Below, piece after piece: positions 27,507 through 36,579 of a stretch of DNA of 64,000 bases. The notes under the pieces were generated by a model. It was not told where the DNA came from and did no database searches. It saw only the letters and a list, made by a program, of their open reading frames with translations. Positions within the stretch are counted from its first letter, which is position 1; each line of letters begins with the position of its first letter. This DNA is from Methylobacter sp. (GTDB lineage: Bacteria; Pseudomonadota; Gammaproteobacteria; Methylococcales; Methylomonadaceae), in NCBI GenBank assembly GCA_004299305.1, contig SCPZ01000027.1, positions 1 to 64,000 on the forward strand, read 5' to 3'. The translations under genes were made by a program, and so were the position numbers.

Positions 27507-28826
27507 ATGAATATTATCAACAACCTTCCTCCGCTGGTATTGACCTTAATCGGTTTACTGATTGGCGCATTTACCATGCGTCTATTAAACGGCAAGGATA
27601 AAAACCTGATCCGTCAACTTTCAACCGAGCTTGCTGTCGCTGAAGAAAAGCTCAAGCAGTTTCAAAACCGCGAAGCCGAATTCAAGCAGTTACAGCAACT
27701 GTTTATCGAGACCAAAACCCATAACGCCGAATTACAGACCCGTATGGATGAGCAATCGAAAAATACCGCGGAAAAACTAAAACTGTTGCTGGACGCGGAA
27801 CTGCGGCTGAACACCCAGTTTGAAAACCTGGCAGGCAAGATTTTCGACGACCGCAGCAAACAATTCACCGAACACCATAAAACCAGCCTGGATCATATCG
27901 TCAGGCCGCTAAGGGAACAGCTCGGCGAGTTCAAGCAGCGTATAGAAACGGTTTACGATAACGAGAACAAGGACCGCATTTCCCTGCGCGAGGAAATTGT
28001 ATCGCTACGCCGCGATACCGCGCAGATGAACCAGGAAGCGCTGAACCTGACCCGCGCGTTAAAAGGCGACAAGAAAACCCAGGGCAACTGGGGTGAAATG
28101 ATTCTGGAAAAAGTGTTGGAAAAATCGGGGCTGCGTAAAGGCATCGAGTATGAAACGCAGGGCGCATTCCGGGATCAGGACAACAAGCTGTTCAAACCGG
28201 ATGTAATAGTCCGTCTGCCCGAGGACAAGGATGTGGTTATCGATTCCAAAGTCTCTTTGTTGGCTTATGAACGCTATTGCTCAACCGAGGATGACCAAGA
28301 ACGGGTACAAGCCCTAAAACAACATACCGACGCGGTTCGGGAGCACATTAAAGGCTTGAGCAATAAGGATTATTCCGGCTTAAAAGGCCTAAGGTCGCTG
28401 GATTTCGTACTGTTATTCATGCCGATCGAAGCGGCCTTTATTGCCGCATTCCAGGCTGATGAACGCTTATTTACCGACGCCTTCGAACATAAAATCATCG
28501 TAGTCACCCCGACGACTTTATTAGCCACGTTACGTACCATTGAAAATATCTGGCGCTATGAACGCCAAAACGAAAATGCACGGGCTATCGCCGATAAGGC
28601 GGGGCTTGTTTACGACAAAATCAGGGGCTTTGTCGATGACCTGGATAAACTGGGCAAGCAGTTAAGCACCGTCAACAGCACTTATGACGGTGTGATGAAT
28701 AAATTAACTCAGGGCAACGGCAACCTGATTCGCCAGGCCAGCAGTTTTGTTGAGCTGGGCGTTAAAGTCAAAAAAAACTTCCCCAAATCCATTACCGAGC
28801 AAGCAGGCGTCGATAATCTTCAATAG
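27507..28826 (+). CDS. rmuC: DNA recombination protein RmuC
   Basis: 439 residues: an N-terminal membrane anchor (PLVLTLIGLLIGAFTMRL), a long coiled coil (about 35-170), then the RmuC nuclease-like domain with GNWGEMILEKVLEKSGL, KPDVIVRLPEDKDVVIDSKVS and FVLLFMPIEAAF. RmuC limits inversions and genome rearrangement in E. coli. It begins five bases after the nucleotidyltransferase gene. Confidence 0.93.
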   Translation: MNIINNLPPLVLTLIGLLIGAFTMRLLNGKDKNLIRQLSTELAVAEEKLKQFQNREAEFKQLQQLFIETKTHNAELQTRMDEQSKNTAEKLKLLLDAELRLNTQFENLAGKIFDDRSKQFTEHHKTSLDHIVRPLREQLGEFKQRIETVYDNENKDRISLREEIVSLRRDTAQMNQEALNLTRALKGDKKTQGNWGEMILEKVLEKSGLRKGIEYETQGAFRDQDNKLFKPDVIVRLPEDKDVVIDSKVSLLAYERYCSTEDDQERVQALKQHTDAVREHIKGLSNKDYSGLKGLRSLDFVLLFMPIEAAFIAAFQADERLFTDAFEHKIIVVTPTTLLATLRTIENIWRYERQNENARAIADKAGLVYDKIRGFVDDLDKLGKQLSTVNSTYDGVMNKLTQGNGNLIRQASSFVELGVKVKKNFPKSITEQAGVDNLQ

Positions 28827-28980
28827 GAGCGATGAGGGATAGTTCTTGCTGGAAATTATCGGCATTTATGTTTTGCTAATGATCGTAAAGAAGAAAACCT
28901 CATGTCCTTCACGCTCTTCATGGTTACGTCACCTTAGGCGCTGTTGAGGGATTTCGTTGACTACGATTTTACGTCGCCCG

Positions 28981-30921
28981 TCAATGCATAATTTCTATAT
29001 TAGCATCCAGTTGCATTGCGTTAATGATGGTATTTAATTCGTCGCGTTGCCGTTTTAACGGTTCCAATTCCGCTTCAAGACTGGCGATGTTCTCAATAAT
29101 GCTGTCTTTTGATTCGTTAATTTTCCTCAGCATTTGCAGGCGGCCTTCAATTTGTTTTTTATGGTCCTTAATTTGATGCATTAAAGGAGTCAAAACGCCG
29201 CTACTCCAGGTTGTGGCATCGGCATGAGCCTGTCTGAGTATGTTCCTGGCTTTAGCAATCAATGTGCTGTAAAGCTTATTGATAACAATGCTTTGTTCCG
29301 ACATCGTGGTTTTGGCGCTGGCGCGGAATGCTTCGCCTTCATCAAAAATCTGTTCCAGTTCAATTTGATATTGTTTGATCGAAAAGAGTTGCGGCTCAAT
29401 CTCTTTAAAGCCGTATTCGTCCTTAAATTTTTTGTGTATCGCCTTGACCAGCCGCCGGGTTTCATTGGTAATATCGACAGAGTCCTGCAATAAGTCACGC
29501 AATTCATCAAACAATTTACGCATGTTTTGCTTCATGCCGTAGGTTGTCAGGCTTTTTGCCATATCATTTTTGGTGGTTTTGATGATTTCATCAACTTTTT
29601 CTTTGGCAAACGAATCAATCAGTGCTTGGGCTTGAACAGCAAAAATCCGGCGGCTGGCCTGGAAGTTTTCGACATTGGCCATGTAAAGATTTTGTCTATC
29701 CCGCGTCTCGGCCATCAATTTGACCGTCATATCCTGGTTTTGAAAGTCGACTTTCTTAAATTCCTCAAGTTGCCCAATGGCATTTGCCAATGACGCGTTT
29801 GTTAAGTTAAGTGACTCATTAACCAGGAAACCGATGTCTCTGGTAATGGTTCCCAGCAGAATGTTTTTACGCTGGTTTAGAATATCATCGGCAAGGTAAT
29901 TTTCTAATGTGGACAGGCGGCTTTTTTCCAGCAAAGCCTCATCCCCTTTGACCTTGGCAAGCAGGGCCTGTTTGGCTGAAACAGGAAAAATGACGTTTTC
30001 GTTGACTTTTAACGTAGTCGCCGAGGTTTTTATTTGCGAGCGAATCGAGGCGTCGTAGCTGTTTTGGTCGGCAAGGTCATCCCACATTGCATCGATTTTA
30101 TTCATCACTACGGCTAAACCCTGTTTGCTGCCGCCACGATTATGACAAACATGGTTGTGCCACATCTCCAGGTCGCTTTTGGTGACGCCAGTATCGGCAG
30201 CGAGCACAAAAATAATGGCCTGGACGCTGGGTAACATGCTTAAGGTCAGCTCAGGCTCGGTTCCCAGCGCATTTAAGCCGGGCGTATCTAATATCGATAA
30301 GCCTTCTTTTAATAAGGGATGAGGAAAGCTGATCAAGGCATGGCGCCAGCAGGGAATTTCAACTTTATCCGGATTGATAATGCCTTGTTCTGCGGCTTCG
30401 CGTTCATTCCACAAGCCCAATTTGTCGGCAATGTCCCGGTCAACCTGTTTGGTTGCGACCAGTTCCTTAAACGCTTCCTGCATTTGCGTAGGCGAGTTGC
30501 AGTCAAGGTCTATCTGGGTCCAACGCTCCGGATTTTTTTTAAATTCAAACAGTGAAATGTCTTCAAGGCGGCTTTCGATATTCAGCAAGCGGATATAATT
30601 ACCACCTGCTTTATCATAAAAAAGTTCAGTGGGCGACATGGTGGTGCGACCCGGTGAAGACGGAAGCAACCTGACGCCTGTTTCAGCAAAAAACAAGGCG
30701 TTGATCAGTTCAGTTTTACCTCGGGAAAACTCGGCAACAAAAGCCAGCGTGATCCTGTCCGTTTGCAGACCATTAAGAATATTTAATAGGGTTTCAGTGC
30801 TGTGAGGATCGTTCATGCCATAACGGCTACGCCATTGGAGATACATTTCTATAGCTTGAACCAGTTTTGCACGCCATTGCGAATATTCGTGCATTTGCTG
30901 TTTAAATTCCATATTCCTCAT
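28981..30921 (-). CDS. Dynamin-like GTPase
   Basis: 646 residues. The G1 motif is AEFSRGKTELINALF, G2 includes the TTMSPTELFYD region, G3 is LDTPGLNALG and G4 is VMNKIDAM. Long helical middle and stalk regions follow, with a coiled coil near the end (MLRKINESKDSIIENIASLE). This is the bacterial dynamin/Dynamin_N family, probably acting at membranes. AAAAGG lies six bases before the ATG. It is a single gene, convergent with rmuC, with no second dynamin gene beside it. Confidence 0.85.
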   Translation of the reverse strand: MRNMEFKQQMHEYSQWRAKLVQAIEMYLQWRSRYGMNDPHSTETLLNILNGLQTDRITLAFVAEFSRGKTELINALFFAETGVRLLPSSPGRTTMSPTELFYDKAGGNYIRLLNIESRLEDISLFEFKKNPERWTQIDLDCNSPTQMQEAFKELVATKQVDRDIADKLGLWNEREAAEQGIINPDKVEIPCWRHALISFPHPLLKEGLSILDTPGLNALGTEPELTLSMLPSVQAIIFVLAADTGVTKSDLEMWHNHVCHNRGGSKQGLAVVMNKIDAMWDDLADQNSYDASIRSQIKTSATTLKVNENVIFPVSAKQALLAKVKGDEALLEKSRLSTLENYLADDILNQRKNILLGTITRDIGFLVNESLNLTNASLANAIGQLEEFKKVDFQNQDMTVKLMAETRDRQNLYMANVENFQASRRIFAVQAQALIDSFAKEKVDEIIKTTKNDMAKSLTTYGMKQNMRKLFDELRDLLQDSVDITNETRRLVKAIHKKFKDEYGFKEIEPQLFSIKQYQIELEQIFDEGEAFRASAKTTMSEQSIVINKLYSTLIAKARNILRQAHADATTWSSGVLTPLMHQIKDHKKQIEGRLQMLRKINESKDSIIENIASLEAELEPLKRQRDELNTIINAMQLDANIEIMH

Positions 30922-30989
30922 GGCACGCCTTTTATTGCTAACATAATTTTATAAGCTAATCGAAATTTTATAAGCTAGTCGAATGTCGG

Positions 30990-31125
30990 TTTGTGCTCCT
31001 GCATGGCCTACCAAAAGTAGGCGCTTTAGGCGAAGCGCCTACTTTCGGTGCTCTCGGCAATTGCTCCTGCATTGCTCTACCTCTCCCATCCTTGGGGTCG
31101 TTACCTTTTGCATCCATGCAGGTGA
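30990..31125. repeat. Dispersed repeat with 13-bp perfect hairpin
   Basis: Within the gap before the dynamin gene, AAAGTAGGCGCTT (31014-31026) and AAGCGCCTACTTT (31033-31045) form a perfect stem. Flanking it are GCTCCTGCAT twice and GCATCCATGCAGG. Related blocks occur in the kinase gene at 22284-22325, and GGCGCCTACTTTTGG recurs at 33849-33863. Confidence 0.65.
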
Positions 31126-31201
31126 CGGTGATTTTTTGGATAATTGTAGCCTATATCTTAGGAACTGTTAGATTAAGATATTTTTTTTGCTTATGTGTTT
31201 G

Positions 31202-31858
31202 TTAAATGCCGTAAAGACTTTGATAGGCTTTTATCGCATGGAGTAGGGAGGGTGCGTTTAACGCGTCTACATCCGCATTAGCCGTTAAATATTCAATAAT
31301 ATTTGCCAAGGTAATGATTGCAATCACCGGCATTGCAAATTGGTCTTTGACTTCCTGAATGGCGGAAAGGTCATTTTGGCCTTTTTCCTGTCTGTCTAAG
31401 GCAATTAATACACCTGCCGGTGTTGCATGGGCTTGATTTATGATGTCTACGGATTCCCTGACCGAGGTGCCGGCGGTAATTACATCATCAAGAATGAGCA
31501 CCTTGCCTTGCAACGGCGCACCCACCAAGCTGCCACCCTCGCCATGATCTTTTGCTTCTTTGCGGTTGAAGGCAAAGGGAATATCTTCGCCGGTTAAGCG
31601 GGCGTAGGCAATTGATGTGGCGCTAACTAAGGGGATGCCTTTATATGCCGGGCCGTAAAGAATATCCGGTTTAACGCCGGACTGAATCAATGCCTGGGCG
31701 TAAAACTGGCCCAGTTTTCCGAGTTGAGCGCCGGTATTGAATAAGCCGGTATTAAAGAAATAAGGACTGGTGCGGCCTGATTTCAACTGAAATTCGCCGA
31801 ATTTTAATACGCCGCAATCCAGCGCGTAGGAAATAAAGTCTTTTTGATAATCAAGCAT
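31202..31858 (-). CDS. pyrE: Orotate phosphoribosyltransferase
   Basis: Makes OMP from orotate and PRPP in pyrimidine synthesis. 218 residues with [24 protein letters not shown] and the PRPP-binding loop [17 protein letters not shown]. Normal length. Lies 28 bases after hemW on the same strand and probably shares its transcript. Confidence 0.96.
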   Translation of the reverse strand: MLDYQKDFISYALDCGVLKFGEFQLKSGRTSPYFFNTGLFNTGAQLGKLGQFYAQALIQSGVKPDILYGPAYKGIPLVSATSIAYARLTGEDIPFAFNRKEAKDHGEGGSLVGAPLQGKVLILDDVITAGTSVRESVDIINQAHATPAGVLIALDRQEKGQNDLSAIQEVKDQFAMPVIAIITLANIIEYLTANADVDALNAPSLLHAIKAYQSLYGI

Positions 31859-31886
31859 GATGTTATGGCTATTGGGTTTACAGGAG

Positions 31887-33020
31887 TTAAGGAATGAATT
31901 GCTCTAAAATATTGTCCAGAAAATTCCAGCCTTGTTCTGAGCAATAATAGTGATTATGTTGCCGGATAAGCAAGTTTTGTTTCACGCAAGCGGATAAAGC
32001 CGGTTCCAGCGTAGCTATGGCAAGGCCGGTTCTTGCTTGATAAGCGTCCAGGGTAAAGCCCTGCTTCAGGCGTAAATGGTTCATGATGAATTCTAAAGGC
32101 AGCTCCGACACCGCAATAGCGTCCGCTCCGCCGTGTTGATGCGAATTGTTTAAGTACTGCTCCGGGCTTTTAGGCTTAAAACTGCGAATAATGGCTTGCG
32201 GTAAGCCTTGGCTGATTTTTCCGTGAGCGCCAGCGCCTATGCCCAAATAATCCCCAAACTGCCAATAGTTCAGATTATGCCGACATTGCAAACCGGGTTG
32301 ACTGTAGGCCGAAACTTCATATTGCCGGTAGCCGTAATCGGCCAATATTTGCTGACACTGTTTTTGAGTATTGAAGATGGTTTCATCATCCGGCAGTTTA
32401 GGCGGGAATTTATGAAACCAGGTATTAGGTTCCAACGTTAACTGGTAAAAGGAAATATGGCTGGGCTTAAGGTTGATAGCCGTTTCTATGTCTATTTTAC
32501 TGCTGTCTAAGCCTGCGCCCGGCAAGCCGAACATCAAGTCCAGATTAAAATTGTCAAAACCCGACTGGTGGGCAATTTCGGCGGCATGAATAGCTTCCTG
32601 CGCCGAATGAACGCGGCCCAGTTTTTTTAATAGCGGGTCGTTAAAGCTTTGTATGCCGATCGATAAGCGGTTGATGCCCAGCGCCCTGAATTCGGCAAAC
32701 TTCTGGCTTTCAAACGTACCCGGATTGGCTTCAAGGGTGATTTCCAGCCCGTCTTTAAGCGCCAGCTGTTGCTCTATGCCGCGCAGCAAGCGATTAATCG
32801 ATTCGGGTGAAAATAAACTGGGGGTGCCGCCGCCGATAAAAATACTGCTGATCGGCCTAGTGATGTTATAACGCTGTATATCGACAGCTAAATCATTCAA
32901 CAGCGCAGTAATATAGGCTGATTCAGGCGTATCGGATTTAATCGCGTGAGAATTGAAATCGCAATAAGGGCATTTTTGAATGCACCAGGGAATGTGGATA
33001 TAGAGACTAAGCGGCGGCAA
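31887..33020 (-). CDS. hemW: Radical SAM heme chaperone HemW (formerly HemN-like)
   Basis: 377 residues beginning with the radical SAM motif [12 protein letters not shown] (Cx3CxxC), then [10 protein letters not shown] and the C-terminal HemN domain ([14 protein letters not shown]). HemW transfers heme to respiratory proteins. The motif sits within the first 25 residues, as usual. The start appears to be TTG at 33018-33020: no in-frame ATG lies upstream before a poorly coding stretch, and there is no clear ribosome-binding site. Confidence 0.92.
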   Translation of the reverse strand: MPPLSLYIHIPWCIQKCPYCDFNSHAIKSDTPESAYITALLNDLAVDIQRYNITRPISSIFIGGGTPSLFSPESINRLLRGIEQQLALKDGLEITLEANPGTFESQKFAEFRALGINRLSIGIQSFNDPLLKKLGRVHSAQEAIHAAEIAHQSGFDNFNLDLMFGLPGAGLDSSKIDIETAINLKPSHISFYQLTLEPNTWFHKFPPKLPDDETIFNTQKQCQQILADYGYRQYEVSAYSQPGLQCRHNLNYWQFGDYLGIGAGAHGKISQGLPQAIIRSFKPKSPEQYLNNSHQHGGADAIAVSELPLEFIMNHLRLKQGFTLDAYQARTGLAIATLEPALSACVKQNLLIRQHNHYYCSEQGWNFLDNILEQFIP

Positions 33021-33081
33021 GAGATTTTTTAGTGTGTAGTTTATAATAGCGGCAAGTTTAACATTTTTAAAACGAGAGCAT

Positions 33082-33741
33082 ATGCGACTGTTACTGGTTG
33101 AAGACGACGAAATATTAGGCGAGGGACTGGTCGAAGGTTTAAAAATGGAAGGTTACGCGGTTGACTGGCTAACCAACGGCAAGCTTGCCGACGAAGCGCT
33201 AAAAGTCAACAGCTACGAGCTGATCGTACTGGACCTTAACTTGCCGGATATGGAAGGCCTGGATATTTTGAAAGCGTTAAGAGCGCGTAAAGATGAAACG
33301 CCGGTGATGGTGTTGACCGCCAAGGATACCGTCCCTGATCGCGTACTGGGCCTGGATAGCGGCGCCGATGACTTTGTGATTAAACCCTTTGAACTGGATG
33401 AAGTTTGCGCACGGTTAAGGGCGTTGGCGAGAAGAAACGAAGGCCGTAGCGTTCCCAATATCGAATATAAAGGTATCGTTTTGGATCCCGCCTCGCATCA
33501 AGTTACCTGGAACGATGAAAAGGTCGACCTATCGCAAAAAGAATTTGAGATACTGAGCTTTTTAATGGGCAATATCGGTCGGGTTATTTCCCGCGCCCGG
33601 CTTGAAGAAAGCTTGTATTCATGGGATTCTGATGTGGAGAGCAACACTGTCGAGGTCCATATCCACCATCTGAGAAAAAAACTCGATCCATCCATTATCC
33701 GCACCGTCCGAGGCGTAGGTTATATTATCGATGAAGATTGA
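33082..33741 (+). CDS. OmpR-family response regulator (PmrA/QseB-like)
   Basis: 219 residues: a receiver domain with acidic pair EDDE, phospho-acceptor Asp in ELIVLDLNLPDMEG and Lys in DFVIKPFELDE, then a winged-helix DNA-binding domain (SQKEFEILSFLMGNIGRVIS; VEVHIHHLRKKLD; VRGVGYII). Divergent from hemW. Its histidine kinase follows after an inserted repeat element. Confidence 0.93.
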   Translation: MRLLLVEDDEILGEGLVEGLKMEGYAVDWLTNGKLADEALKVNSYELIVLDLNLPDMEGLDILKALRARKDETPVMVLTAKDTVPDRVLGLDSGADDFVIKPFELDEVCARLRALARRNEGRSVPNIEYKGIVLDPASHQVTWNDEKVDLSQKEFEILSFLMGNIGRVISRARLEESLYSWDSDVESNTVEVHIHHLRKKLDPSIIRTVRGVGYIIDED

Positions 33742-33748
33742 TTTTAAT

Positions 33749-33878
33749 AATGGAACACGGATGACACTGATTTAACGGATAATCACTGATTAAAAGCGCA
33801 AAATGTTTAAAAAATCCGTGTAAATCCGTCTTATCTGTGTCGCCTAGAGGCGCCTACTTTTGGCATCCGTGTTCCATT
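33749..33878. repeat. Dispersed repeat with 15-bp perfect ends between regulator and kinase genes
   Basis: AATGGAACACGGATG (33749-33763) and CATCCGTGTTCCATT (33864-33878) are perfect inverted repeats. The interior has AAATCCGTGTAAATCCGTCT and a nested block GGCGCCTACTTTTGG shared with 31030-31047. The element occupies nearly the whole gap between the two genes of a two-component pair. Confidence 0.75.
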
Positions 33879-33906
33879 TTTATCTATTAAATTGTCCCAA
33901 GAATTA

Positions 33907-35502
33907 ATGAATTATTCGCTACGCCAGTTGTTGTTGTTTAGTTTGCTTTCCGCATCTATGTTGATCTGGGGCGTGACGGCCTACATGAGTTACAAAGTCA
34001 CCCGCGACGAAGTTGCCGGTCTGTTCGATGCGGAACTGGCGCAATCGGCAAAAGTACTGCATGTATTTGTCGAAAGCCTGGTGCGGGAAGGGTCGTTATC
34101 CAAGCATTGGGCGCAAACCCAGACCGATGAGCGCTTGCATCCCTATACCGGGCGTAAAAATAAAAGCGTCTTCCAGCTCTGGGCCAAAGGAGACAGCTTA
34201 TTGCTACGCTCGGAAAACTCGCCGGAGTTTGCCGTGCATGGATTCAGCAAAAAAAATATCGACGATCAATTATGGGATGTATTCGATGGACTGCTGGAAG
34301 CCAGCGCCTTAGGCCATAAATACGAAAGAAAAGTCGCTTTCCAGCTGTGGTCTAAAAACGACGGCTTATTGCTGCGCTCGGAAAGCGCGCCGACATTTGC
34401 CTTTTCCTCTGCAACCCATGGTTTCAGCGAAACCAATATCGACGAACATTTATGGCACGTGTTCAGTATTGCCAGCTCAAACGGCGAATATGTTATTCAT
34501 GTCGGTCAAAAAGAAGAGATTCGCGCCGAATTAACCGATGAAATATCGGCGCAGTTGGTTATGCAATTCCTGGTCGGCTTGCCGATTTTAGGCATCGTTA
34601 TTTGGATCATTGTCGGGCATTCCTTAAGTCCGCTTAACCGGCTAGAAATAGCCTTATCCAGGCGGGAAGCCAGTTTTCTTAAGCCCTTATCCAGCAAAAA
34701 GCTGCCCAAAGAAATCATTCCCGTGGTCAATGAAATCAACAACCTGTTCGCCCAACTAGAACAAGCCTTTGAGCATGAGCGGCGGTTTACCGCCGATGCC
34801 TCGCACGAATTAAGAACGCCGTTAGCTGGATTACTGACCCAGGCCCAGGTTGCGATGCGTACACGGGACGAGACGGTTCGCCACCAAGCGCTCAAGCGCA
34901 TTGAACAAGCCGTTAACCGGATGACCTACATGGTGCAACAGCTATTGACCTTCTCGCGCATTGAGTCCGGCACTGAGTATCTAGCCAAAGAAACCACAGT
35001 GCTTAGCCGCGAAGTGCCGCGAATCATTGCGGAACTGGACCCGGAGGCGCATAAAAAGCGGATACACATGGAATACGATGAAGTTAATGCTGTACCCATC
35101 GTAGCCAACACGTTGCTGATCAATATTTTAATCAGGAATATTATCGACAACGCGATCAAATACACCCCGGCTCAAGGCATGGTAAGGATTAGCTTGATTG
35201 GAACCGAGCACCAGATACGGTTATGCGTTGAGGACTCGGGGCCAGGCATAGCGCCGGATCAATACGAAAACTCGCTGAAACGATTTCATCGCTGTGTTGA
35301 AACCGCCAATAAAGTGCAGGGCACCGGCCTGGGCTTTTCGATTGTGCAACGCATTGCAACAATCCATGGCGCGGAGCTTATTTTGGACGAGTCCGAATTC
35401 GGCGGCTTAAAAGTGACAGTTATATTCACCTTGCCGATCAGGGCTGTAGTTAAAAAGAATGTGGGTAAGTTGAGTTTTTTTACTATCAAGAAAGGCAATT
35501 GA
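33907..35502 (+). CDS. Sensor histidine kinase with duplicated periplasmic sensor segment
   Basis: About 531 residues from the ATG at 33907; a TTG at 33892 is possible. A transmembrane helix near the start, a periplasmic 2CSK-like sensor region, a second helix (FLVGLPILGIVIWIIVGHSL), HAMP-like linker, H box ASHELRTPLAGLL, N box IIDNAIKYTP, and G boxes VEDSGPGI and GTGLGFSI. The sensor contains two copies of a segment of about 40 residues (FQLWAKGDSLLLRSENSPEF and FQLWSKNDGLLLRSESAPTF, each ending near LW-VF) with a 165-bp period. Partner of the regulator just upstream. Confidence 0.88.
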   Translation: MNYSLRQLLLFSLLSASMLIWGVTAYMSYKVTRDEVAGLFDAELAQSAKVLHVFVESLVREGSLSKHWAQTQTDERLHPYTGRKNKSVFQLWAKGDSLLLRSENSPEFAVHGFSKKNIDDQLWDVFDGLLEASALGHKYERKVAFQLWSKNDGLLLRSESAPTFAFSSATHGFSETNIDEHLWHVFSIASSNGEYVIHVGQKEEIRAELTDEISAQLVMQFLVGLPILGIVIWIIVGHSLSPLNRLEIALSRREASFLKPLSSKKLPKEIIPVVNEINNLFAQLEQAFEHERRFTADASHELRTPLAGLLTQAQVAMRTRDETVRHQALKRIEQAVNRMTYMVQQLLTFSRIESGTEYLAKETTVLSREVPRIIAELDPEAHKKRIHMEYDEVNAVPIVANTLLINILIRNIIDNAIKYTPAQGMVRISLIGTEHQIRLCVEDSGPGIAPDQYENSLKRFHRCVETANKVQGTGLGFSIVQRIATIHGAELILDESEFGGLKVTVIFTLPIRAVVKKNVGKLSFFTIKKGN

Positions 35503-35667
35503 GGCGACAGCTGCCGGGAGAACGGTCAAGCCCACGGCTTGCGGGTATAGGTTTCGCAAACCTCGCCATCATTAAAAATGATCAAATAGTTACGTTTTCG
35601 CTCTGGTTTCCATGCAGGAAATTGGGAGTCGGCAAAATAAAATTAGAATTGTGGGGAGTAAATAATA

Positions 35668-35879
35668 ATGAACACACTGCAAGAAAAAATTAATCAGGAA
35701 ATTAACAGACTCCCTCTAAGTTCACAAAAAGAGGTCTTCGACTTTGTTTTATTTCTTAAGAAAAAATCAACACTGAAACTGACAGCGATGATTTGTTAAA
35801 AAACTCAGAAATTAAACAAGCGATCATGGACGGTTTAAATACACCGCTTGATGAATGTTCAGAGCAATTGGATTGGTGA
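35668..35879 (+). pseudogene. Frameshifted DUF2281-like antitoxin gene
   Basis: Begins MNTLQEKINQEINRLPLSSQ then KEVFDFVLFLKKKS, which matches the short DUF2281 family linked with VapB-type antitoxins. Frame one ends at 35799. After a run of six As (AAGAAAAAATC) the next frame continues plausibly, TETDSDDLLKNSEIKQAIMD, to LDW and a stop at 35877-35879. So a one-base slip has split the gene, or it is read by slippage. No toxin gene follows. Confidence 0.6.
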
Positions 35880-35976
35880 TGTATAAGTTGTATTACACTA
35901 ACCGCGTAAGAAAGAGGCTCAATTGATAAAAGAGTCTAATTTAAAAATATTGCTTCGCCTTGAAATCGCAATCAAT

Positions 35977-36579
35977 TTAACAAAGTAGCTGCAATGAAAA
36001 ATCGTCAGAGGCCGCTTTAACTAAAAAATCATAGAACTCTTTTGCACTCGGGCAATTCAAATGACTGGCGGCCCGTGCAAGACTAAAGCCATGATGTTTA
36101 GTCATTTGCAGCGCAAAAGCAGGTTTACTGCTACCAGGGCCGCGTTTATTGTGTTCATTAGCCAGCGTTTTTAATCTTTCCCATGGCAATGCTGGTGTCG
36201 CTTCTGGAAAATCCTCATAAACATCTTTTAGTTTCAGCCATTTGTTCAATGCTACGGTGTCAGCCAAAAACCATGCTTCAATGGCTTTTACGGCTATAAA
36301 AATGAATTGGACATGTTCAGTTCCAATACGGTCAGTAACGGCTTGCTTATCAAGATCATGCTCTAAATCGGTCAGAATTATAATGTGAGTGGGTTCTTGT
36401 AATTTCAACCGTTCAACTAAAGGCACTATATTTTTAGGTAATAAATTGCCGCTGCCTGTTGCATTTTCAATGGGTTGACAAATGTCCACACCAATACTTT
36501 TTGTCCAATCCTTAAAGTTTTCCGAATCCAGCAGTATTTTCTCTGTATCGCCCTCAACAATAAAGCCGACTTTTACCAC
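35977..36579 (-). CDS. DUF4276-like TOPRIM-fold protein paired with an AAA ATPase
   Basis: 200 residues. The start VKVGFIVEGDTEKILL and the acidic pair in IIILTDLEHDLD fit a TOPRIM-like catalytic core (Glu in strand 1, DxD-like strand 3), as in DUF4276 proteins. The start overlaps the end of the upstream ATPase gene by seven bases. ATPase plus TOPRIM nuclease is the composition of OLD/Gabija/PARIS-type antiphage systems; here the two parts are separate genes, as in PARIS. Function is inferred. Confidence 0.65.
   Translation of the reverse strand: MVKVGFIVEGDTEKILLDSENFKDWTKSIGVDICQPIENATGSGNLLPKNIVPLVERLKLQEPTHIIILTDLEHDLDKQAVTDRIGTEHVQFIFIAVKAIEAWFLADTVALNKWLKLKDVYEDFPEATPALPWERLKTLANEHNKRGPGSSKPAFALQMTKHHGFSLARAASHLNCPSAKEFYDFLVKAASDDFSLQLLC

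Noticed and set aside
35499..35693. 64-residue frame after the sensor kinase
   Set aside because: Overlaps the kinase end and the better supported DUF2281-like start; translation has no protein-like features.
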